From NCBI GenBank assembly GCA_022566355.1, contig JADFJB010000065.1, positions 1 to 24,618 of the forward strand: DNA of 24,618 nt, written 5' to 3'. The notes beneath the pieces were generated by a model. It saw nothing but the letters and a program-made list of their open reading frames with translations. It searched no databases and was not told where the DNA came from. Each line of letters begins with the position of its first letter. Within the stretch, counting starts at the first letter, position 1. Source of the DNA: a candidate division KSB1 bacterium (lineage in GTDB: Bacteria; Zhuqueibacterota; JdFR-76; DREG01). Positions 8,801 through 14,582 of the stretch are shown here, piece after piece. The translations under genes were made by a program, and so were the position numbers.

Positions 8801-9265
8801 AGAAAGCGGGTCATCCTGGTCTGCCCTTACCGCGGTTGCACCTTCACCGATAATGCGGCCTTCGAATGTACCAGTTCCATATGTAGCGCCGCCAACGCGG
8901 ATGGTTTGGCCGAATGGCGCGGGTTGGGTATGATCGGCATCCAGGTATGCCTGGGAACCCCATACCAATCCATCCTGGTAGATGATAAAGCTGGTGCCAC
9001 GGGGGAAAAATGTACCATTATCGCCAGTGGGCGAATGGTTTGCGTGACCATCTTCTCTGTGCCATGCCCAGAGGTTATTGATATTGAGGAGTTGGTAACG
9101 TTCCGGCTGGTAGGCATTGGTTTTGGAAAGGAAATCCCTATTATCCTTATTATCCTTCCCTTTATCTTCCAGCCCTTTCTTTGCAAAGGCCGACGTACCG
9201 AAAACCATGCCAAACAGCAAAAACGCTGCGGCAAGTATTCGGATTATGATTTTAAATCTATTCAT
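5882..9265 (-). CDS. large secreted protein with C-terminal type IX-like sorting domain
   Basis: An exported protein of about 1127 residues. I place the start at the second ATG (9265, MNRFKIIIR) because a GGAG ribosome site lies 6 nt upstream of it; the ATG at 9277 contains that site and has none of its own. The signal peptide ends at SAFA, followed by a very charged KKGLEDKGKDNKDN segment. The first half contains many Gly/Asp/Asn-rich turns (NGNGVYDPPPAGFVVDD) and a segment around GPFQMAPGDVQEVVVAFVAG that I associate with large uncharacterised secreted proteins of FCB-group bacteria. An FnIII-like module follows (about 555-710). The C-terminal ~90 residues (VGVFPNPYFAFNPQEINR, later LPTAATIRIFNLAGQLVRTI, VASGMYIAHIEM) match the type A sorting domain recognised by type IX secretion. 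It lies between a TonB receptor and a PorV-like gene in one operon. No catalytic motif was recognised; surface attachment or a binding role is inferred. Confidence 0.83.
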   Translation of the reverse strand: MNRFKIIIRILAAAFLLFGMVFGTSAFAKKGLEDKGKDNKDNRDFLSKTNAYQPERYQLLNINNLWAWHREDGHANHSPTGDNGTFFPRGTSFIIYQDGLVWGSQAYLDADHTQPAPFGQTIRVGGATYGTGTFEGRIIGEGATAVRADQDDPLSRIFRIRRDWKEMARNLDGSFSDELTRDTAESNEIASSSVTDAQNQKVLDEYAWSWNNWPVQFGAPYIDRNGNGVYDPPPAGFVVDDLIAMGYDEPGIAGADPDSPADQVMWTVFNDLDRARSTGRFGSEPTGLEIQMTMWAYKRTDALGNIFFRKWTLINKGGIEIDANGTLGSFYLDSMYVCQWSDPDLGSFSDDLVGTDTTLNLGFVYNGNAIDTDFRKFNLPPPSGGYDYLQGPAVPDPGGSGIFNLKIVPDIKNLGMTGFSYFSAGSPYSDPGGGYATNTIQWYKMLRGFAPLDGADVRYNHPPGVTAGQFPLAGDPVTQTGHIDGQGFNYSFVPGDRRLLIISGPFQMAPGDVQEVVVAFVAGLGSDRLSSVAVMKFNDRFAQNTYDALFQVPSAPASPSVVTTELDGRVTIEWGSDLVSVSNIEDKINEPGSFKFEGYNFYQLVSPSSSLSDAKRVFTVDLKSDPAVVLDQTFDLESGQILEKAVQFGSNSGIQRFFELNRDHIKDVDKLNNGEEYYIAVTAYSVAQVPGFLPASLESPPQVITVVPKVPFGTNYQTDFGEILEVTHAAGGSFGFVEPLVVDPAASTGGLYEVSFVAVNVATGETSWTLKRGSTILTSDESNQTGDENYDIYDGLFIKVFSPSPGIGSVDRSVGASDGGPGGERWVSGVDWGGAWFFGGLDIGANFFGSNLGPLDLIDMDIRWTSNPTMSEETGWSQGTVYRRDLGYVAESALGWMPMQAFDISDIDNPRRVNINFVEDANDGLADGIWNPIAAGEATGGGVGGREYTFFMASDYNPGLYDDANDGTTSDVVYALWPQSRSRPYQLSDFWMRIIANRPNTPNDKFTFTAPLPDKSLELEKVSAQKVGVFPNPYFAFNPQEINRLSRFVTFNNLPTAATIRIFNLAGQLVRTIDHESGQFERWDLLNFSNLPVASGMYIAHIEMAGVGVTKILKLGIIQEGEILETF

Positions 9266-9323
9266 ATTAATCTCCATTGGTTTGATAAACTTTGTGTTGT
9301 ATTGACTCTAGCAAAACCAATTC

Positions 9324-12300
9324 TCATTGAAATTCCAAAGAGATACCAAAACGAAGAACCCTGGGATTGCTCCAAAGATCAACACCGGAAGCCCTGATAT
9401 AGGACCAACGATTATCCAGGTTGATGGCACGATAGAAATTTTCGTAATTCTCAAGTGCGACGTATTGTGTCGCCAGTGAGCTCTTTAACCAACCGTCGTC
9501 ATCATCGGTACCGGTGGACTCGTATACATTAATGATATTCCTGGTATTTAAAAGATTTAGGACATTTGCATAGAGTCGTACGTTCAGGTTACTGAAATAC
9601 AACATCTTGTCGACATTCAGATCAATGTTAAAATTCCATGGAGTTACAGAAGTATTGATGGGTTCGACAGGATTTCGGCCTCTCGGGTCTTGTGTGGCAC
9701 GAGTACCGACATTCCATGGATTTGCCTGGCCCAAGTTATGGGGTTCGGCAACCAGGGTATAATTGTGGCCGCTGTTGAAGGTTAACAACGTATTAACGCC
9801 AAGTCCTTCGAGGAGACTGCCGCCATCACCCTTTGCAAAACGGTAATCCAACATAACCGTTCCGCGATGGGTCTGGTTATGATCCAAGGCATAAATAAGT
9901 GTAGGATAGCTTGAAATGGTTGCATCGCTGACTGCAACTCTTGTGGACCTTGAATCGGAGCCGGTACCACGAGTACTGGAAAGTGTATAATTAATACGGG
10001 CTGCCAATCTCTGGGTGCGGCGTAATTCCAGGGTCATTTCCAAGCCCTTGGATGTTCCGAAATCATTGTTAATCCAACCGACTAGAATCGGGGTATCTGC
10101 TTCAAGATTACCGGTTCCATCTGTAAGAATCCGGTCCCTTCGCAGCAGGTTCTCCTGGTCTTTATAAAAGGTAGTAAGCGTGAAGGCAAAGGATTGGGTT
10201 AATGCTTGCCGGATGCCCAATTCAAACTGATCGGTCCTTTCCGGCTCGGCGGTAAAACCGACATACTGGCCGAAGAAACCATACAATGAACGTGTTTCCG
10301 GAAGCACATCTCTACTTAGGTTACGGATACCACCACGATAAAGATCATTCAGGTTCGGCGCCTGTACATAGCGGCCTAATTGGGCATAGAATACGGTACG
10401 ATCCGTTACCGGAAATGCGAAGTTAACTCGCGGCAGCACATAGGTATATGGATCCGTTTCAATCAATTGACTTTCATCAATCCATTCCAGACCTTCAAGC
10501 TTAACAGGATTTTCGACATCATTGGGCATTAAGAGCTTGAGATCATATTTTTCATAACGCAGGCCAAAATTGACGATCAAATCGCGATACTCAAATTTTG
10601 TCTGAACGTATGCAGAACCGATAAATGGCTTGCGCGGACCCGCCGGGCCATCATTAATCTCATTCACACCATCGAGATCCCAGCCATAACGATCGATTGA
10701 CCCGGTTCTACCCTTGCCTAAGAGTGATTTTCTTTCGTCTTCGCTGGCGAATGTTTGGGTAATATCTCCATTTATACCAAACATAAACGTGTTCCATTGT
10801 GCAATATTGCCAACGCTGAATAAACGCATACTCCAGGCATCAAAACGACCGCCTGCTTTTAACTCAATATTTCTTGTCGCTTGCGTGGTAAAATCAAAAG
10901 AACCGCCAATGCTGGTCTGGTCATTTTTTTGATAGCTATTGAGGAAATCATTGGGAGGCACAAACCTAAAATTAAGTATGGTACTATAATCCGGCGGACC
11001 CTGGAATACGCCCAACCATTCGCTAACATCATTACCCGCGGCTTGCCAGACACGCCTGTCGGCATATTTCTGCCAATCGTCACCGAATTGCTCATCAACT
11101 TGTCTAAAAGTTCTTTTTGACCAGCTAGCGGAAACATCATAAAAAGTAGTCGGACTAAGGAGATGGGTTGCCCGCAAACTAACAAGTCCTCTCTTCCAGG
11201 TATTGTCAAAAAAACGATTTCTGAAAATACTGCTCAGAGATCCAATGGAGCTGATACCACTGGGTTGATTTTGATGTCGATAACTTCCGGTTAACCTGAA
11301 TTTTATGGAATTGGAAAAATTATACATCACCGTACTGTTTAAAGAGAGAATTTTGGCCTCATTTTCCGGCAGGAAATTTCTTTCAAACGTAACCGGACCG
11401 GGCAATGGGGTCCCAGCTGTACGGCCTTCGAGACCATCATCAACCAAATCAGTAAAACTGAATGGTTCGATAAATTGAAGGTTGCGATTTCTCCTATAAT
11501 TATACTGCCCCGCAACAAAGTAGCGTAATTTTGAACCTAAGGGACCACCGAGTGTGGCCACAACGTTATGATACCCTTGCGAGGTTGTTCCCAGGAATTC
11601 GTCGCCGCCAGCGGCAAAATCATCCGTCCGGTAATCGATTGTAGCTTTCATACTGCTGCCACCGGAACGAACGGTTGTATTTACAATGCCTGAGTTGGCG
11701 CCGCCAAATTCCGCCGTAAAACCACCTGCCTGCATCTGAATTTCTTCGATGGCTTCCTGAATAACAGATAGGTTTTCTGAATTAAACAGTGGGTTGGTGG
11801 CAGATGCGCCATCAATAAAATAAGCGATTTCGCCCCCTCGTCCGCCACGAATGTGTAAAATACCATCCTGCTGTACTGTTCCGGAATTTAATGCAATGAT
11901 ATTTTGCAGGCCACGAATCGGTAGATTTTCAATATCTTCCTGTGTGGTCAGACGGATAGTATTGGTGGTGTTCCTTTGTATGATGGGCCGTTCGGCAACA
12001 ATTTCCAACGCCTCCACTTGAATTGCAGATTGATTCAATCCGAAATCCAATGTGGTTGTTTGGTTTGAACTTACACGGATATTAGAGATGGCTTCCGCTT
12101 GATATCCGATGAAGTTCGCCCGAACAGTAAAAACACCCACAGGAACGGCTAAAATAACATATACACCGTTTAAGTCTGCAGAGGCGCCAATCGTCGTTCC
12201 TTCTATGGTAATGTTTGCGCCAGGAAGCGGATCACCCGTAGCCTTATCCGTTACAATGCCGCGCACTTTACCAGTTTGCGCCAACATTAATCCTGGTATT

Positions 12301-12350
12301 AATAGGGCTAGTACCAGGATTCCAATTATTTTTACATATGTTTTGTTCAT
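9324..12350 (-). CDS. TonB-dependent receptor with carboxypeptidase-regulatory-like domain
   Basis: A 1008-residue outer-membrane receptor. After a signal peptide (to LMLAQ, 25) come a CarboxypepD_reg-like sandwich (about 28-110: VRGIVTDKATGDPLPGANIT, ASADLNGVYVI), a plug domain (about 120-230: DIENLPIRGLQNIIALNSG, HIRGGRGGEIAYFIDG, AGGFTAEFGGANSGIVNTTV) and a long beta-barrel ending in a terminal aromatic strand (VLRFGISLEFQ). The regulatory-like domain plus plug architecture is that of SusC/RagA-like and Oar-like receptors, but no SusD-type lipoprotein gene is nearby; the downstream gene encodes a large sorted secreted protein instead. Barrel segments such as YVQTKFEYRDLIVNFGLRYE and ELGIRQALTQSFAFTLTTFYKDQ are typical. 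GGGAGGT (12357-12363) is the ribosome site. The gene is first in the operon behind a long leader. The substrate cannot be inferred. Confidence 0.92.
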   Translation of the reverse strand: MNKTYVKIIGILVLALLIPGLMLAQTGKVRGIVTDKATGDPLPGANITIEGTTIGASADLNGVYVILAVPVGVFTVRANFIGYQAEAISNIRVSSNQTTTLDFGLNQSAIQVEALEIVAERPIIQRNTTNTIRLTTQEDIENLPIRGLQNIIALNSGTVQQDGILHIRGGRGGEIAYFIDGASATNPLFNSENLSVIQEAIEEIQMQAGGFTAEFGGANSGIVNTTVRSGGSSMKATIDYRTDDFAAGGDEFLGTTSQGYHNVVATLGGPLGSKLRYFVAGQYNYRRNRNLQFIEPFSFTDLVDDGLEGRTAGTPLPGPVTFERNFLPENEAKILSLNSTVMYNFSNSIKFRLTGSYRHQNQPSGISSIGSLSSIFRNRFFDNTWKRGLVSLRATHLLSPTTFYDVSASWSKRTFRQVDEQFGDDWQKYADRRVWQAAGNDVSEWLGVFQGPPDYSTILNFRFVPPNDFLNSYQKNDQTSIGGSFDFTTQATRNIELKAGGRFDAWSMRLFSVGNIAQWNTFMFGINGDITQTFASEDERKSLLGKGRTGSIDRYGWDLDGVNEINDGPAGPRKPFIGSAYVQTKFEYRDLIVNFGLRYEKYDLKLLMPNDVENPVKLEGLEWIDESQLIETDPYTYVLPRVNFAFPVTDRTVFYAQLGRYVQAPNLNDLYRGGIRNLSRDVLPETRSLYGFFGQYVGFTAEPERTDQFELGIRQALTQSFAFTLTTFYKDQENLLRRDRILTDGTGNLEADTPILVGWINNDFGTSKGLEMTLELRRTQRLAARINYTLSSTRGTGSDSRSTRVAVSDATISSYPTLIYALDHNQTHRGTVMLDYRFAKGDGGSLLEGLGVNTLLTFNSGHNYTLVAEPHNLGQANPWNVGTRATQDPRGRNPVEPINTSVTPWNFNIDLNVDKMLYFSNLNVRLYANVLNLLNTRNIINVYESTGTDDDDGWLKSSLATQYVALENYENFYRAINLDNRWSYIRASGVDLWSNPRVLRFGISLEFQ

Positions 12351-12374
12351 GAATGAACCTCCCGTTTAGTTATT

Positions 12375-12482
12375 TTATTTTTTTCTGAAACCCCTAACGG
12401 TAGCGAAACATAATTCTGCCCCACCACCTCCTTTCTTTATTTGAGGGTTAATAGTTACGACTTGTAGCAAATATTTTCGCAA
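12375..12482 (-). CDS. possible 35-codon leader ORF upstream of the TonB receptor
   Basis: A TTG-initiated frame of 35 codons (starts MRKYLLQVVTINPQIKK, then GGGG, ends CFATVRGFRKK, stop TAA), lying in the transcribed leader and ending 24 nt before the receptor ATG. What makes it credible is its ribosome site: AAGGAGGTG, fully complementary to a standard 16S 3' end, placed 7 nt before the TTG. A second identical block occurs inside it 21 codons later. It could be a regulatory uORF or a small peptide, or the Shine-Dalgarno blocks may serve another purpose. The amino-acid sequence matches no family I know. Confidence 0.27.
   Translation of the reverse strand: MRKYLLQVVTINPQIKKGGGGAELCFATVRGFRKK
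12422..12433 (-). promoter_or_regulatory. perfect extended Shine-Dalgarno block, copy 2
   Basis: The minus strand reads AAGGAGGTGGTG, of which AAGGAGGTG is fully complementary to the canonical 16S rRNA 3' end. No ATG, GTG or TTG follows at a normal distance: the next ATG is 15 nt away and opens a five-codon frame. It may act as a standby or pausing site rather than a start site. Confidence 0.45.
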
Positions 12483-12484
12483 TA

Positions 12485-12496
12485 CACCACCTCCTT
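12485..12496 (-). promoter_or_regulatory. perfect extended Shine-Dalgarno block, copy 1
   Basis: The same 12 bases as the block at 12422-12433, exactly 63 bp (21 codons) upstream. Here a TTG follows 7 nt after AGGAGG, which is optimal spacing and is the basis for the 35-codon leader ORF. Confidence 0.5.
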
Positions 12497-12692
12497 ATTT
12501 CATTTAATAAATTCGCATGTTTGTAAAGAAGACATAGATTGCCATAGAATACTGTACTCATAGTTTTTATAGTGGAATACACTTTTGTAAAATATACATG
12601 CAAACGGAAAGAAGTTTTAATGATAAATTCATCTGAGGATTGTAGTAACAAATTATATTAAATTACCTCCGAACGGTTTTATAATAATGGCT

Positions 12693-12721
12693 AATATATG
12701 CTTTTTTAAAAAAAATGTCAA
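12693..12721 (-). promoter_or_regulatory. near-consensus sigma70 promoter of the TonB receptor operon
   Basis: On the minus strand a perfect TTGACA (-35, plus positions 12716-12721) is separated by exactly 17 bp from TATATT (-10, 12693-12698). The spacer is T8A6GCA, a rigid and probably curved AT tract. Transcription would start near 12686, giving a leader of about 336 nt before the receptor ATG. Confidence 0.78.
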
Positions 12722-13008
12722 TAAAAAAATTGCGGAAATGAAACATTCAAACTTTATTGCCGTATAGGTTTATTTTTTTGAATATGAGAAACTAACAACT
12801 CTATTTAAATTATTCCAATTTATTTTCGCTTTGATTATCTTTTTTGTTTGGTAGCGATATATCAGAATTTCAGAATTTAAATACTTTTAACCTAAAGTGC
12901 TATAAATTAATTGTAAAATCATAAATAAATACGCAAGAAAACTTGAATTCTAAATTTAATTTTTATTAACATTTCCTTTAAATTAAATTTAAGTATGTAA
13001 TATCCGCC
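12722..13008. other. AT-rich intergenic region between the aminoacylase gene and the TonB operon promoter
   Basis: No gene was seen. The region is strongly AT-rich, contains the short direct repeat CAGAATTT-CAGAATTT near 12871-12887, and has an AT-only inverted repeat next to the aminoacylase stop codon. Together with the leader, the gene-free stretch runs from 12351 to 13008. Confidence 0.5.
12951..12991. repeat. 12-bp AT-only inverted repeat after the aminoacylase gene
   Basis: TAAATTTAATTT (12951-12962) is a perfect inverted copy of AAATTAAATTTA (12980-12991), with a 17-nt loop, beginning about 18 nt past the stop codon at 13009. It could fold in the aminoacylase transcript, but it has no GC pairs and no U run after it on the minus strand, so calling it a terminator would be weak. 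Confidence 0.45.
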
Positions 13009-14385
13009 TTAAAAAGAGTAAGTTAACAGCTCTTTAATTTCGTTTAAACCACAGCAAACCATCATCAAACGATCCAACCCCAAAGCGATCCCAGCGGCCG
13101 GTGGCATACCAGCTTTCAAACTCTCGATGAAATCTAAATCTATGGGAACTTGACTTCGTTTCATTACCTGCCTCTGTTTTTGTTCTTTCCGCAATCTTTC
13201 TAACTGTTCGTCCGGATCATTCAATTCAGTGAAGCCATTGGCAAGTTCAATGCCGTCGATGTATAATTCAAACCTCTCCACAAAATCAGGATCGTCCTCT
13301 TTCCTTTTGGCCATGGAAGCCATCCACAAGGGATAATCTTTGATAATTATCGGTAAATCTTTTCCCAACTCAGGTTCTACAAGATTTATATATAATAGGA
13401 AAAATAAATCGTCAATCGGCCAGCTTTTGTCACCATCAAAAATTCCATTTTTTCGAATACTTTTTAAAAGCTCCTCCTGATCTTTCTCTTTGATCCTTCT
13501 TAAATCTAAACCACATTTTGACATCATGATGGTAGTTAATGATCTGATTTGCCAGTCCCTAGCAAGTAAATCGTCACTGCGCCACAAATGGGACCATTCA
13601 GGTTTTAACCGATTCTTGAGAAAATAGACCAACTCTTTACAATCATCCATCAGCGTTGTGTAGTCTTCATAAGCCCGGTACCATTCCAACATAGTAAACT
13701 CCGGGCTATGAATTTCTGTGTTTTCATTATTGCGGAATACATGGCCTAAAAAAAATATCTTTTCAAAACCAGCCACCAGCATTTTTTTCATGGCAAATTC
13801 CGGCGAGGTGTGAAGATAAAACTGCTTTAACTCACCTTCAGGTTTTTTTAAATGTGTTGTGAATGGTTCAATATGAGGTTCCATACCGGCGGCGGGCACA
13901 AGAGTAGCCGCATCCATTTCAACAAAACCCTGCTGCAAAAAGAAATCCCGGCTTGTATGCAAAAAAGCGCTGCGAAACCGAAGAATTTCTTGCTGATGCC
14001 GATTGTTTAATAATTCCCGCCATCGGGAATGACTACGCTCTTCTTTATTAACTTTTGAAACTTGACCGGGAACCAGTTTAGTAAAAGAACCAACAAGGAA
14101 AATATTTTTGGAATCCAAATAACCGGAAGCCTGCACAATATCGCCCTCACCAATATTAGTCTGATTTTCCTTGAACTGTAAGTCGATTTCACCGCTTTCA
14201 TCACTAAGGATACCCCGCTTCTCCAAATCGTTTAATTCGAGCAACCGGCCACATAAAAATAGTTCGTGATCTTTATTATATTTTGAAACATCAGCTATAC
14301 TGCAGGTTTTCTTAAATTTTGATGGATAATAATTCAATGCGGAATTCGGATTGTGGATTGCGGAATTTATTTTTCTGTTTCCCAT
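13009..14385 (-). CDS. epmA: EpmA/GenX-like class II lysyl aminoacylase with N-terminal OB-fold
   Basis: A 458-residue class II lysyl-tRNA-synthetase-like enzyme. The catalytic core (about 130-458) has motif 2 as FRNNENTEIHSPEFTMLEWY (217-236) and motif 3 as GIALGLDRLMM (432-442), plus AAGMEPHIEPF and HTSPEFAMKKML, all close to EpmA (GenX/PoxA), which attaches beta-lysine or lysine to elongation factor P. EpmA proteins normally consist of only the ~325-residue core. This one carries an extra segment (about 40-105: ELFLCGRLLELNDLEKRGI, LSDESGEIDLQF) that looks like the OB-fold anticodon-binding domain of LysRS. It could therefore modify EF-P or act on RNA. The first ~18 codons coincide with a tandem repeat and no ribosome site precedes the ATG, so the start is uncertain (a TTG at 14337 is an alternative). 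It follows polA by 197 bp. Confidence 0.76.
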   Translation of the reverse strand: MGNRKINSAIHNPNSALNYYPSKFKKTCSIADVSKYNKDHELFLCGRLLELNDLEKRGILSDESGEIDLQFKENQTNIGEGDIVQASGYLDSKNIFLVGSFTKLVPGQVSKVNKEERSHSRWRELLNNRHQQEILRFRSAFLHTSRDFFLQQGFVEMDAATLVPAAGMEPHIEPFTTHLKKPEGELKQFYLHTSPEFAMKKMLVAGFEKIFFLGHVFRNNENTEIHSPEFTMLEWYRAYEDYTTLMDDCKELVYFLKNRLKPEWSHLWRSDDLLARDWQIRSLTTIMMSKCGLDLRRIKEKDQEELLKSIRKNGIFDGDKSWPIDDLFFLLYINLVEPELGKDLPIIIKDYPLWMASMAKRKEDDPDFVERFELYIDGIELANGFTELNDPDEQLERLRKEQKQRQVMKRSQVPIDLDFIESLKAGMPPAAGIALGLDRLMMVCCGLNEIKELLTYSF

Positions 14386-14575
14386 GGTTTACTGCTTCAC
14401 ATGATGCTTACAATTTGAAATCAGTATTCCGAAATCCAAAATCAAAAATCCCAATTCAATGCGGAATTCGGATTGTAGATTGCCGAATTTATTTTTCTGT
14501 TTCCCATGAGTTTAGTGCTTTACATTATGCTTACAATTTGAAATCAGTATTCCGAAATCCGAAATCAAAAATCCC
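14331..14575. repeat. 122-bp tandem duplication overlapping the epmA start
   Basis: Two adjacent direct copies, 14331-14452 and 14453-14575, are close to identical apart from a handful of substitutions and one 1-nt indel; a third truncated copy begins at 14576 (AATTCATTT). Each contains GAATTCGGATTGTRGATTG, TTTCTGTTTCCCATG and ATCAGTATTCCGAAATCC. Internally the unit is itself made of GGATT/CGGAAT-type words. Copy 1 includes the predicted ATG and first ~18 codons of the aminoacylase; copy 2 carries the same ATG but reaches a stop after 21 codons. Confidence 0.9.
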
Positions 14576-14582
14576 AATTCAT

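Noticed and set aside
5882-9277. ATG at 9277 as start of the large secreted protein
   Set aside because: It contains, rather than follows, the GGAG ribosome site, which is correctly spaced for the ATG at 9265.
8906-9397. 163-codon plus-strand frame antisense to the large secreted protein gene
   Set aside because: Shadow of the signal-peptide end of the real gene; no domain and no start signal.
12448-12651. 67-codon TTG frame in the TonB operon leader as a protein gene
   Set aside because: Its GGAGG lies about 14 nt upstream, too far for good initiation, and the composition is that of translated AT-rich DNA. It is kept only as part of the leader observation.
12351-12686. Cobalamin or other known riboswitch in the TonB operon leader
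   Set aside because: I looked for the conserved B12-box-like core and other familiar aptamer motifs by eye and saw none; a covariance-model search would be decisive.
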